Shown here piece by piece: positions 25,511 to 33,970 of a DNA stretch of 64,000 nucleotides. This DNA comes from Candidatus Gastranaerophilales bacterium (lineage in GTDB: Bacteria > Cyanobacteriota > Vampirovibrionia > Gastranaerophilales > Gastranaerophilaceae): assembly GCA_944323395.1 (NCBI GenBank), contig CALUSI010000003.1:1-64000 (forward strand). Direction: 5' to 3'. The position numbers and the translations under genes are program-made. The notes under the pieces are model-generated. The model searched no databases. It was not told the DNA's origin and saw only the letters and a list, made by a program, of their open reading frames with translations. The stretch's first letter is position 1. Each line of letters starts with the position of its first letter.

Positions 25511-26143
25511 ATGATGAGAGTAAGTTTTAAAGCAGAGATTCCGGTAAATATAAATCCTAAATATCAAACTAAAGATTCTAGAAAAAATACTGTAGGGGTA
25601 TTGGGAAGTTCAAAGTCTACTGATGAAATAATGAATTATATGGAGCTTTGTGCTTCAGTAACAAAAAGCATGGTATGTAAAGGAAAGAATCTTATACACG
25701 GATGTGGTAATTCAGGAATTATGGGTACGGCATATAATGCTGGTAAAAAATATTCGAAAAAGGATTCTAATGGTAGACCTATACAAAATCTTGCTATTAT
25801 AGCTCAACCTCTTTGGGGTGATGAAGATTTAGATAATTGTATCCCTTTAACAATATCCAAAAGTGAAGCAGATAGAATCGAAAAGTTCTCTACAGTAGCT
25901 GATAATTTTATAATTTTCCCGGGAAGTTCTACTACATTACAAGAAGCAACAACATTAATTACTAAAAATCATTATGGTAAGCCTGAAGATAAAAAGAAAA
26001 TAATATTAGTAGGTCGAGATTTCTTTAAGGGCTTACAAGAACAGTATCAAAAACTGTATGATTCAAAATTAATTAAATGTCCACCGGAAGAATTGTTTAC
26101 TGTTGTCGATACTGAAGAAGAAATAAATGATTTGCTTAAGTAA
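25511..26143 (+). CDS. LOG-like (lysine decarboxylase-fold) protein with N-terminal SFKA motif
   Basis: This 210-residue protein has a Rossmann fold of the LOG/TIGR00730 type: VGVLGSSKSTDEIMNY, NLIHGCGNSGIMGTAYNAG, AQPLWGDEDLDNC, then FIIFPGSSTTLQEATTL, and IILVGRDFFKGL. LOG proteins cleave the N-glycosidic bond of nucleoside monophosphates and use a PGGxGTxxE motif. Here the motif reads PGSSTTLQE: the glutamate is kept but two glycines are replaced. So either activity is altered or the protein only binds a nucleotide. The N-terminus MMRVSFKAEIPVNIN carries the short SFK motif also seen in other proteins of this window. Start 25511 or 25514 follows a GAAAG; the TTG at 25499 lies in the terminator and is rejected. 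Confidence 0.72.
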   Translation: MMRVSFKAEIPVNINPKYQTKDSRKNTVGVLGSSKSTDEIMNYMELCASVTKSMVCKGKNLIHGCGNSGIMGTAYNAGKKYSKKDSNGRPIQNLAIIAQPLWGDEDLDNCIPLTISKSEADRIEKFSTVADNFIIFPGSSTTLQEATTLITKNHYGKPEDKKKIILVGRDFFKGLQEQYQKLYDSKLIKCPPEELFTVVDTEEEINDLLK

Positions 26144-26160
26144 AATAATTTTGATGAAAT

Positions 26161-26191
26161 AAAAAAGCTGCTATTATATAGCAGCTTTTTT
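26161..26191. terminator. bidirectional intrinsic terminator
   Basis: AAAAAAGCTGCT (26161-26172), 7-base loop, AGCAGCTTTTTT (26180-26191). It lies between two converging genes and has A and T tracts on both sides, so it can serve both. Confidence 0.85.
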
Positions 26192-26204
26192 ATTATTTGG
26201 GTTA

Positions 26205-29042
26205 TTAATCTTTATTGGTAACTGCATTGTAACAGTCTTCGCAAATAGTTTCGTAACCTTCGAATTTGCCTAAAGGTCTATATTTCCAGCAACGCTCGCA
26301 TTTTTCTCCTATTGCTTTTGTAACAAATATGCTATAACCGTCTTCTGTATATTCATTCATAACATCAGCAGGTCTTTCACTAACTATAAACGCTTGAGAT
26401 GTGATGAATATATTGCATAGTTCTTTCTCATATTTTTTTAATAGATTTGAATTATCAGAAATAATATAAACAGCAGTTTCTAAAGAACTTCCTATTTTCT
26501 TTTCTGCTCTTAAAGGTTCAATGGCTTTTGTTACTATTTCACGTACTTTTAGTATTTGTGTAAATTCTTGTTCTAAAGCTTCATTATGCCATTCTTCTTT
26601 AACAGTTGGCCAATCAGAAAGAAGAATACTTTCTAATCCGTCTTTTTGTACTTCAGGTGTATTCATCCAAATATCTTCAGCTTGATGTGGCATAACAGGA
26701 ACTAAGATTCTTGTTAGTGCTTGAGCTATTTCATATAGTACTGTTTGACAAGCTCTTCTTGATAGTGATTTCTTACCGCTTGTATATAATCTGTCTTTCA
26801 CAATATCAAGATAGAATGAGCTTAAATCTACAGCGGCAAAATTTTGAAGATATTGGAAATATCTGTAAAATTCATAAGCTTCAAATGCTTCTGTTACATT
26901 TGCAATTAATGTATTTAGTTTGTGAAGTGCAAACTTATCTATTTCTTTCAAATCTTCATATTTTACATAATCTGTTTTCGGGTCAAAATCATATAAATTT
27001 CCAAGTAAAAATCTTGCAGTATTTCTTGTCTTTTTAAATATTTCTACAAGTTGTTTAATAATTGTATCACCGATTTTAACATCATTTCTGTAGTCGATAG
27101 ATGCCGCCCAAAGTCTTAATACATCAGTACCATATACTTTGATTACTTCTTGAGGTAAAACAACATTGCCTAAAGATTTACTCATTTTTCTGCCTTCACC
27201 GTCAAGAACAAAACCGTGAGTTAATACTGTTTTGTATGGGGCTTTACCTGTTGTAGCAACAGAAGTTAATAATGATGATTGGAACCAGCCTCTGTGTTGG
27301 TCAGAACCTTCTAAATACATTTCAACCGGAAGTTCACCAAGTTCTTCGCTTCTTTTTTGAACAACTGCTCTATGTGTACATCCTGAATCAAACCAAACAT
27401 CCATAATGTCTGTTTCTTTTCTGAAATGTATGCTTCCGCATTTCGGACACTTATAGCCTTTTGGCATAAGTTCTTCAGTTGTATGGTTTACCCAAGCATC
27501 AGAGCTTTCTTTTTCGAATAAATCTGCAACGTGATTGATTGTTTCATCATTAACAATAACTTCACCGCAGTCTTTGCAATAAAATACCGGAATTGGTACA
27601 CCCCAAGCACGTTGACGAGAAATACACCAGTCAGAACGGTTTTCAACCATGTTTGTTATTCTTGTTTCGCCTGCAGATGGAATCCATTTTACATTTCTTA
27701 TTGCTTCCAAAGTTTGCTCTTTAAACATTTCGACTTTAACAAACCATTGGTCTGTAGCTCTATAAATAACAGGTTTTTTACATCTCCAGCAGTGAGGATA
27801 ACTGTGAGTTATATCTTGTTTTGCCAAGAGTGCTGTTTTTTCTTCAAGTTTGTTTATAACAATTTCATTACCCTTATAATAAGGAACGCCTTCTAAATCA
27901 GGGTCTTCAAATTTATCACTTTTTCTCCAAATACCCTTTGAATCAAGTGGAGAAAGTGTTTCTATACCATATTTTTGACAAACTTCCCAGTCTTCAAGAC
28001 CGTGTCCCGGAGCTGTATGTACACAACCTGTACCAGCATCTAATGTAACGTGGTCTCCGAGAATTATACGGCTTAATCTGTTATATAAAGGATGGAATAC
28101 ATTTAGGTTCTCAATTTCTGCACCTTTTAGTGTTCCTATAGTTTTTATATCTGTTTCTTCCCAAGCTACATCTTTTAAGAAATTATTTAATAATTCCGTA
28201 GCTACAATATATCTGTCATTTTTATATTCAAACACAGTATATTCAAGTCTTGCATTTAAACAAACAGCTAAGTTTGACGGGATAGTCCAAGGAGTTGTTG
28301 TCCAAATAACAACGTATAAATCTTTTTCTGCTTTTTCGTTGATAAGTGAATATACTTTTTCTTGGTCTTTATTATCAAATTTGAAACGAACATAAATACT
28401 TGTAGATGTATGATCAGCATATTCAACTTCTGCTTCTGCTAAAGCAGTTTCGCAAGAAGCACACCAATAAACCGGTTTTAAACCTTTTTGAATATAGCCT
28501 TTTTTATACATTTCGCCAAAGACTCTGATTTGTTCTGCTTCAAAATCAGGAGCAATAGTTAAATAAGGTTTTTCCCAGTTGCCCCATACACCAAGTCTTT
28601 TAAAGTTTTCTTCTTGTCCTTTAAGATTTTTTAGTGCAAATTCTCTGCATTTTGCTCTTAATTCACCTGGGGTTAATGCTTCTCTGCCGCCTTTTATGTT
28701 CTTTACAACGGCATTTTCAATAGGAAGCCCATGTGCATCATAACCGGGTACATAAGGAGCATAAAAACCTCTTTGTGCTTTATATTTAAGTATTATATCT
28801 TTTAAAATTTTATTTAAAGCTGTACCGATATGAATTTTATCTGAACTTAAGTATGGCGGACCATCATGAAGAATAAATTTATTTTTTTTGTCTCTTTGAT
28901 TAATACTTTTTTCATAAATTTTGTTATCTTCCCAAAACTTTTGAGTCAAAGGCTCTTTTTGAGCCGCATTTGCTCTCATCTCTAATGAAGTTTTAGGTAA
29001 ATTTATACTGTCCTTGTAATCCTTTTTTGTAGCTTCTGTCAT
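26205..29042 (-). CDS. ileS: isoleucyl-tRNA synthetase
   Basis: This 945-residue enzyme charges tRNA-Ile. It has the class I features HDGPPYLSSDKIHIGTALNK (HIGH region), the editing domain with GCVHTAPGHGLEDW, DWCISRQRAWGVPIPVFYC, GSDQHRGWFQSSLL, the KMSKS motif in GEGRKMSKSLGN, and a C-terminal zinc site CERCWKYRPLG to CEDC. Residues 71-74 read HIGT instead of HIGH, an uncommon change at the second catalytic histidine. Start 29042 is supported by AGGTGG; a GTG nine bases earlier overlaps that ribosome site and is rejected. It is convergent with the LOG-like gene and shares its terminator. Confidence 0.95.
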   Translation of the reverse strand: MTEATKKDYKDSINLPKTSLEMRANAAQKEPLTQKFWEDNKIYEKSINQRDKKNKFILHDGPPYLSSDKIHIGTALNKILKDIILKYKAQRGFYAPYVPGYDAHGLPIENAVVKNIKGGREALTPGELRAKCREFALKNLKGQEENFKRLGVWGNWEKPYLTIAPDFEAEQIRVFGEMYKKGYIQKGLKPVYWCASCETALAEAEVEYADHTSTSIYVRFKFDNKDQEKVYSLINEKAEKDLYVVIWTTTPWTIPSNLAVCLNARLEYTVFEYKNDRYIVATELLNNFLKDVAWEETDIKTIGTLKGAEIENLNVFHPLYNRLSRIILGDHVTLDAGTGCVHTAPGHGLEDWEVCQKYGIETLSPLDSKGIWRKSDKFEDPDLEGVPYYKGNEIVINKLEEKTALLAKQDITHSYPHCWRCKKPVIYRATDQWFVKVEMFKEQTLEAIRNVKWIPSAGETRITNMVENRSDWCISRQRAWGVPIPVFYCKDCGEVIVNDETINHVADLFEKESSDAWVNHTTEELMPKGYKCPKCGSIHFRKETDIMDVWFDSGCTHRAVVQKRSEELGELPVEMYLEGSDQHRGWFQSSLLTSVATTGKAPYKTVLTHGFVLDGEGRKMSKSLGNVVLPQEVIKVYGTDVLRLWAASIDYRNDVKIGDTIIKQLVEIFKKTRNTARFLLGNLYDFDPKTDYVKYEDLKEIDKFALHKLNTLIANVTEAFEAYEFYRYFQYLQNFAAVDLSSFYLDIVKDRLYTSGKKSLSRRACQTVLYEIAQALTRILVPVMPHQAEDIWMNTPEVQKDGLESILLSDWPTVKEEWHNEALEQEFTQILKVREIVTKAIEPLRAEKKIGSSLETAVYIISDNSNLLKKYEKELCNIFITSQAFIVSERPADVMNEYTEDGYSIFVTKAIGEKCERCWKYRPLGKFEGYETICEDCYNAVTNKD

Positions 29043-29168
29043 AATATCCACCTATTACATATTTACCGATTAATATTTTAATATAAACACATATAATAGT
29101 AAAAATATCTTATAATTATTTGTATATCTTTACTAATTTTATTGATTAATTACTTTGTGCATTTAATA

Positions 29169-29177
29169 TGATATAAT
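29169..29177 (+). promoter_or_regulatory. extended -10 promoter element
   Basis: TGATATAAT, a consensus extended -10, lies 22 bases before the transporter ATG, with AAGGAGA as ribosome site between them. No convincing -35 is visible. Confidence 0.5.
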
Positions 29178-29199
29178 CTTTGCAAAAAAGGAGACTCAA

Positions 29200-30252
29200 A
29201 TGTTTTGGAACAAGCCTGTTTATCTCAAGAATACAATGTTTGTTGTGGCAGCTATATTATTGATTTTATTAATTATGCAAATGAAAGAAATAGCACTTCT
29301 TATTTTTGCTTCATTTGTACTGGCTTGTTCATTAAATCCCGCTGTTGATAAATTAAGCACTAAAATGCCACGTTCTTTGGCTTCTACGATTGTAATAACC
29401 GGTACTGTTTTAGTTGCGGTACTTTTTTTAATACCAATTGTTTCAATTTCAATAAAGGAAATTCAGCAGGTTTTTAATAATATACCGCTTTTCATAAAAA
29501 ATATTATAGATTTTATTAGTAATAAAACAATTATGGGGAAACCGATAATTGAATATGTTGACATTAATGCATTGACAAATACATCTTCTCAAATGGCATC
29601 AGGAATTGTAAATAAGTCAATAAACTTTACTGTTGCTTTTATGGAAGCAATAACAATTGTAATAACAATGGGTGTTATTGTTTTTTATATGGTTAATGAA
29701 AAAAATCTTGTAAGAGATGCAATTGTTCTTATTTTTCCTCCAAAGATGAAAAAAAGAGCAAAAGAAGTTTATGAAAATATTGAACATAAAGTAGGCGGAT
29801 ATGTGATAGCACAGGTTTTATCAATGTCAACAGTTGCAATATTTACAGCCATTGGTCTGATGATTTTAAAAGTTCAATATTCAGTATTGTTGGGATTAAT
29901 TGCCGGGATTTTAGATATTGTTCCGATAGTTGGTCCAACATTGGCTTTTATTTTGGGTGTTTTATGTGCGTCTCAACAAGGATGGCTGATAGTTATTTTG
30001 ACCGCAGTTGTTTATCTCGCTGCTCAGTGGGTGTCAAATAACTTTGTAAGACCACTTGTTTTTGGCAGGTTTTTAGATTTGCATCCTTTAATAATTATAT
30101 TTGCATTTCTGATTGCTGCACAGTTCCTTGGAGTATGGGGGGTTATACTATCACCAGCTATTGCTGCTTTATTATTAACATTGTTTGATGAATTATATCT
30201 TAAAACAATTAATGGTAAACAAGAAAAGATGGAAGAAGAAGAAGAAAAATAA
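29200..30252 (+). CDS. AI-2E family transporter (YhhT/PerM-like)
   Basis: This 350-residue membrane protein has about seven to eight helices. The family signature is the C-terminal block: GYVIAQVLSMSTVAIFTAIG, VLLGLIAGILDIVPIVGPTL, VVYLAAQWVSNNFVRPLVFG and LHPLIIIFAFLIAAQFLGVW. Some family members export autoinducer-2, others are Na+(Li+)/H+ antiporters (established knowledge), so the substrate is open. The presence of luxS in the same window makes AI-2 transport an attractive but unproven idea. Its stop overlaps the start of the radical SAM gene by one base. Confidence 0.87.
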   Translation: MFWNKPVYLKNTMFVVAAILLILLIMQMKEIALLIFASFVLACSLNPAVDKLSTKMPRSLASTIVITGTVLVAVLFLIPIVSISIKEIQQVFNNIPLFIKNIIDFISNKTIMGKPIIEYVDINALTNTSSQMASGIVNKSINFTVAFMEAITIVITMGVIVFYMVNEKNLVRDAIVLIFPPKMKKRAKEVYENIEHKVGGYVIAQVLSMSTVAIFTAIGLMILKVQYSVLLGLIAGILDIVPIVGPTLAFILGVLCASQQGWLIVILTAVVYLAAQWVSNNFVRPLVFGRFLDLHPLIIIFAFLIAAQFLGVWGVILSPAIAALLLTLFDELYLKTINGKQEKMEEEEEK

Positions 30253-31808
30253 TGACTGAAACATATTTGTATTCTGAAAATAAAGAGAGTAATACAATGT
30301 TAAATGTTTGGTGTTGTTTTCCGGCTGTTTATAATTTTGGGATGTCGGCTTTAGGGTATCTTACTGTTTTTAAACAAATAAGTACACAGGAAGGTATTTT
30401 TGCTGAAAGAATATTTACAGATACACAAAAAACACAAATAAGACCCTCATGTGTTGATGTTATGGCTTTTTCTTTTTCTTTTGAACTTGATTATCTTGGA
30501 ATTTTAAATATATTAAAAACTTATGATATTCCTTTTCTTGCTAAAGACAGAAATGAATCATATCCATTAATTTCGGCAGGTGGTCCTGTTGTAAGTGCAA
30601 ATCCCGAACCATTTGCAGAATTTTTTGATTTCATTACTATTGGTGATTCGGAAAATAATATAAATAAAATATATGAAATACTTAGAGATAATAAGGATAA
30701 ATCAAGGATAGAAAAACTTGAACTTTTATCAAAAGTAGAGGGGGTTTATATTCCATCTTTCAAAAAAGAAGGGTATTTTGTTAAAAAACCTTCTTCTTGT
30801 TTGGATTTTTGTGTATCAACACCAATCTTAACTGAAAAAAGTTTTTTCCCGAATACATATATCATAGAAGTTGAAAGGGGTTGCCCTCAAAGCTGTGCTT
30901 TTTGTTTAACTTCGTTTATTAATAATCCTGTTCGATTTGCGCCATATGAAGAAATTATTAAAGAAATTGATTTGGGGTTAAAGTATACAAATAAGCTCGC
31001 TTTACTCGGTGCCTTAATATGCTCTCATCCAAAGATTGATGATATTTGTCAATATATTATTGATAAAGTTGATTTAGGCATGGAACTTGAAGTAACCGTT
31101 TCATCTTTAAGAGCTGATTATGTTTCTGATACTGTACTTGAAATGCTTCATAAATGCGGGCAAAAATCTGCAACAATAGCAGTTGAAGCCGGAAGTGAAA
31201 GATTAAGAAAGGTAATTAATAAACATCTTAATAAAGAAGATATATTATGCATTATAGATAAAATGGTTAAACATGGTTTTACCGGAGTCAAAATGTATGG
31301 TATTATAGGTCTCCCTACAGAAACTTATGAAGATTTGGATGAGTTTGTAAATCTGTGCAAGGAAATAAAACAGAAGTATAAAGGCTTTATAATAACGCCA
31401 AGTTTTTCTACATTTGTTCAAAAAGCTCATACTCCATTTCAATTTGCAGGTCGAGAAGATATTAAAACTCTTGAAAAGAAAAATGAATATATAAAGAAGG
31501 AATTTGCAAAAATAGGCATAAAAGCAAGAACAAGTAGTGTAAAATGGGATTATATACAATCTCTTCTTTCAAGAGGTGACAGAAGCCTTACTCCGTATTT
31601 AATAGAAGTATTTAATCAAGGCGGAAATATTGGTGCCTTTAAGTCTGTATATAAAGATTTTGAAAAAAATAATAAATTAAAACCTTCTGATGAATTTGTT
31701 TTAAAAGAACTAAGTATAGATGATGAATTGCCTTGGGATTTTATTCAATATCCCAAAAATAAAGAAGCCTTAAAGTCCGAATATAAAAGGCTTTTAGCGT
31801 TGCAATAA
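30252..31808 (+). CDS. B12-binding-domain radical SAM protein
   Basis: This 518-residue protein has an N-terminal cobalamin-binding-like domain (residues about 1-150: NVWCCFPAVYNFGMSALGYL, VMAFSFSFELDYLGILNIL, LISAGGPVVSANPEPFAEF, FITIGDSENNI). A radical SAM domain follows with CPQSCAFC in IIEVERGCPQSCAFCLTSF, then SLRADYVSDTVLEMLHKCG, IAVEAGSERLRKVINKHL and YGIIGLPTETYEDL. The order is that of B12-dependent radical SAM proteins such as those next to TIGR03960-type enzymes. The actual substrate is unknown; rRNA/tRNA or lipid modification are possible. It is coupled to the AI-2E transporter gene. Confidence 0.8.
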   Translation: MTETYLYSENKESNTMLNVWCCFPAVYNFGMSALGYLTVFKQISTQEGIFAERIFTDTQKTQIRPSCVDVMAFSFSFELDYLGILNILKTYDIPFLAKDRNESYPLISAGGPVVSANPEPFAEFFDFITIGDSENNINKIYEILRDNKDKSRIEKLELLSKVEGVYIPSFKKEGYFVKKPSSCLDFCVSTPILTEKSFFPNTYIIEVERGCPQSCAFCLTSFINNPVRFAPYEEIIKEIDLGLKYTNKLALLGALICSHPKIDDICQYIIDKVDLGMELEVTVSSLRADYVSDTVLEMLHKCGQKSATIAVEAGSERLRKVINKHLNKEDILCIIDKMVKHGFTGVKMYGIIGLPTETYEDLDEFVNLCKEIKQKYKGFIITPSFSTFVQKAHTPFQFAGREDIKTLEKKNEYIKKEFAKIGIKARTSSVKWDYIQSLLSRGDRSLTPYLIEVFNQGGNIGAFKSVYKDFEKNNKLKPSDEFVLKELSIDDELPWDFIQYPKNKEALKSEYKRLLALQ

Positions 31809-31848
31809 ATTCGCATTTACAATTTGTAATATTATAAAAAAATAACAC

Positions 31849-31876
31849 TTGACATAAGAATAATATATGTCATAAT
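31849..31876 (+). promoter_or_regulatory. strong promoter overlapped by an inverted repeat
   Basis: Consensus TTGACA (31849-31854), 16-base spacer, extended -10 TGTCATAAT (31868-31876). TGACATA (31850-31856) and TATGTCA (31866-31872) form a perfect 7-bp inverted repeat that spans the -35 to the -10, as an operator would. Confidence 0.65.
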
Positions 31877-31882
31877 GATAAT

Positions 31883-32012
31883 GTAAGATTTAAGTGTAAG
31901 CAATACACTAAACGAAACATTACAACCCCGAACACATATAAACTCCTAAATAATAAACACAAAAGAGACCATTAGGATGCAGAAATAGACCACTGAAAAG
32001 TGGCTTTTTTTT
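31883..32012 (+). ncRNA. putative structured small RNA, class unknown
   Basis: About 130 bases between a strong promoter and an intrinsic terminator, with no open reading frame of note. Visible structure: hairpin AGTGTA/TACACT (31893-31898 with 31904-31909, loop AGCAA); longer-range pairing TCCTAA/TTAGGA (31944-31949 with 31972-31977); and terminator stem CCACT/AGTGG (31990-31994 with 31999-32003, GAAA loop) followed by eight T. The start is estimated from the promoter. It contains an ACTCCT segment, which is complementary to ribosome sites and recalls the conserved element of cyanobacterial Yfr1, though the match is short. It could also be a purA leader, but purA begins 240 bases after the terminator. 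Confidence 0.55.
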
Positions 32013-32254
32013 GTTTAAAAATAGGTTTTTATATTAAAAAAACACAAGTAAAATGCTTTTAAGTGTTTGAAGTACAATTTAAACACTTATTTGAATGAAC
32101 ACTTCTTTTAAAACACGATTTCTATCTTTATTAAATATTTAAATATTTTCGTTTTTGCTATTTCTCAATACATATCTTTACACTTTGTTTCTATAAACAT
32201 TAGGTTTTGGTTTATAATAAGTGGGTAAGAGCCATGTCTAAGAAAGGACATAAT

Positions 32255-33550
32255 ATGAAAAATACTGTAGTAGTCGGCGCTCAATGGGGTGATGAGGGAA
32301 AAGCTAAAATTACTGATCTTTTGGCAGAGTATGCTGATGTTATTATTCGTTATCAAGGCGGTTGTAATGCCGGTCATACTGTTGTTGCAAATAACGAAAC
32401 TTACAAATTCCATTTGATACCATCGGGTGTTTTATATGATAATAAGTTCTGTTTTATTGGTGCAGGTACTGTTATTCATCCTGAAACTTTTTTGAAAGAA
32501 ACTCAAGAACTTATTGAAAGAGGTGTGAACCTTTCTACACTTAAAATAAGTCCTTTAGCTACTATTACCCTTCCTTATCATATTGATATAGATGGGATTA
32601 GTGAAAATACTTCCGGAAAAAATAAAATCGGAACGACAAAAAAAGGAATAGGTCCTACTTATTCAGATAAAATAGGCAGATATGGTTTGAAAATACAAGA
32701 TTTATACGACGAAGAACTTTTAAATATTCGTTTAGATGCCATACTTCCATTAAAAAATAAAATGCTAGAAAAAGTTTACGGAACAAAAACGTACTCGAAA
32801 GAAGAAATGCTTGAATATTGCAGAAAATATGCTGAAATATTTAAACCTTATGTTTGTGAAAATTGGGTTGATAAATTAACAGGAGCATTAAAAGAAGACA
32901 AAAAAATTCTTTTTGAAGGTGCTCAAGGAATAATGCTTGATATTGACTATGGAACTTATCCTTATGTAACAAGTTCAAGTCCTATTGGAGGCGGTGCCGC
33001 AACCGGTTCGGGTATTGGTCCTACTAATATAAAAAATGTAATCGGTGTTACAAAAGCATATATTACAAGAGTTGGTGAAGGTCCTTTTGTTACGGAATTA
33101 TTAGATGAAACAGGCGAACAAATAAGAACAATCGGCGGTGAGTTTGGTACAACTACAGGCAGACCGAGACGCTGCGGTTGGTTTGATGCTGTTCTTTCAA
33201 GATATTGTGTTCTTGTTGGCGGTTTAACAGAAATGGCCATAACTAAGCTTGATGTTTTTGATACGTTTGATGAATTAAAAGTTTGTGTTGCTTATAAAGA
33301 TAAACGAGACGGAAAAATATACAAAGATTATCCGACTAATATAAATATGCATAAATACTTAGAGCCTGTATATGAAACTTATAAAGGCTGGAAGACTGAT
33401 ATTACGAAATCTAAAAAAATGGAAGATTTACCGGAAAATGCTAAAATATATTTAAAGAAGCTTGAAGAATTAGTTGGTATTCCAATAAAAATTGTGAGTG
33501 TCGGTCCGGATAGAGAACAAACCATTATGTTAGAAAATCCGTTCAGATAA
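32255..33550 (+). CDS. purA: adenylosuccinate synthetase
   Basis: This 431-residue enzyme joins IMP and aspartate using GTP, the first step to AMP. It has VVVGAQWGDEGKAKITDLLA (P-loop with catalytic Asp and Lys), RYQGGCNAGHTVV, GTTKKGIGPTYSDKIGR, EGAQGIMLDIDYGTYPYVTSS, GEFGTTTGRPRRCGWFD and TKLDVFDTFDELKVCVAY. The P-loop reads GDEGKAKI, with Ala where Gly is usual (GDEGKGK), a mild variation. Start 32255 is chosen for AAAGGA six bases upstream; the longer frame (from 32207) adds 16 residues without ribosome site. Length is typical for the bacterial enzyme. Confidence 0.95.
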   Translation: MKNTVVVGAQWGDEGKAKITDLLAEYADVIIRYQGGCNAGHTVVANNETYKFHLIPSGVLYDNKFCFIGAGTVIHPETFLKETQELIERGVNLSTLKISPLATITLPYHIDIDGISENTSGKNKIGTTKKGIGPTYSDKIGRYGLKIQDLYDEELLNIRLDAILPLKNKMLEKVYGTKTYSKEEMLEYCRKYAEIFKPYVCENWVDKLTGALKEDKKILFEGAQGIMLDIDYGTYPYVTSSSPIGGGAATGSGIGPTNIKNVIGVTKAYITRVGEGPFVTELLDETGEQIRTIGGEFGTTTGRPRRCGWFDAVLSRYCVLVGGLTEMAITKLDVFDTFDELKVCVAYKDKRDGKIYKDYPTNINMHKYLEPVYETYKGWKTDITKSKKMEDLPENAKIYLKKLEELVGIPIKIVSVGPDREQTIMLENPFR

Positions 33551-33563
33551 TTTAAATTACTTT

Positions 33564-33593
33564 AAAGAGTGCGATTATAAAGCACTCTTTTTT
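33564..33593 (+). terminator. purA terminator
   Basis: Perfect 9-bp stem AAAGAGTGC/GCACTCTTT (33564-33572 with 33582-33590) with a 9-base loop, followed by further T residues. Confidence 0.85.
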
Positions 33594-33610
33594 ATAACAT
33601 GAAAAAATCA

Positions 33611-33771
33611 GTTCAAATTTAAAATAAATTTGAACTTTTTTGTTTCTACCTCGTTTTAAATGGTACGAGGAATTGAAATCTATTTTATTCTTTCGACATC
33701 GAACAACTCTAAATACTACTTATTTATTCCATAACAGAACTCTCTGTGACTTTTTTTTAAAGTCACTTTTT
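33611..33771 (+). other. stack of hairpins between purA and tRNA-Lys
   Basis: Three more hairpins without a gene: GTTCAAATTT/AAATTTGAAC (33611-33620 with 33626-33635) followed by six T; CCTCGT/ACGAGG (33649-33654 with 33665-33670); and GTGACTTT/AAAGTCAC (33746-33753 with 33759-33766) followed by five T. The first and third look like intrinsic terminators. A short RNA ending at the third is possible, but I see no convincing promoter. Confidence 0.4.
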
Positions 33772-33799
33772 ATTTTGTGAATAAATATAAAAAAACTTG

Positions 33800-33828
33800 T
33801 TGACTCTAAAATATGTTCTTGTTATTTT
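33800..33828 (+). promoter_or_regulatory. tRNA-Lys promoter
   Basis: TTGACT (33800-33805), 17-base spacer, TATTTT (33823-33828), placing the transcription start about 14 bases before the tRNA. Confidence 0.6.
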
Positions 33829-33848
33829 AATAAAGAAGTTAGACAAAT

Positions 33849-33924
33849 GCGTCTGTAGCTCAGCAGGTAGAGCACTCCCCTTTTAAGGGATAGGTCGCGC
33901 GTTCGAATCGCGCCAGACGCACCA
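33849..33924 (+). tRNA. tRNA-Lys (anticodon TTT)
   Basis: A complete 76-base cloverleaf. Acceptor GCGTCTG pairs with CAGACGC; D arm GCTC/GAGC; anticodon loop CTTTTAA with anticodon TTT; T arm GCGCG/CGCGC with loop TTCGAAT; discriminator A and encoded CCA end (33922-33924). The outermost pair of the anticodon stem (C with T) is a mismatch. TTT decodes AAA and AAG lysine codons, which are very frequent in this AT-rich genome. Confidence 0.96.
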
Positions 33925-33928
33925 TTTT

Positions 33929-33952
33929 AAGCCTCGGGAACGAGGCTTTTTT
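33929..33952 (+). terminator. tRNA terminator
   Basis: AAGCCTCG (33929-33936), GGAA tetraloop, CGAGGCTT (33941-33948), then four more T. Read-through would supply the luxS-mtnN operon, for which I see no separate promoter. Confidence 0.85.
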
Positions 33953-33970
33953 ATTATCAGGAGTTTGAGA

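Noticed and set aside
26711-27896. Plus-strand frames of 108 and 121 residues inside ileS
   Set aside because: They are shadows of the ileS coding strand.
31883-32012. 6S RNA or purine riboswitch as identity of the RNA near purA
   Set aside because: No long closing stem with central bulge as in 6S, and no purine aptamer core; the terminator is also 240 bases before purA.
32165-32413. 82-residue minus-strand frame antisense to purA
   Set aside because: It overlaps the conserved start of purA and has no ribosome site or recognisable protein pattern.
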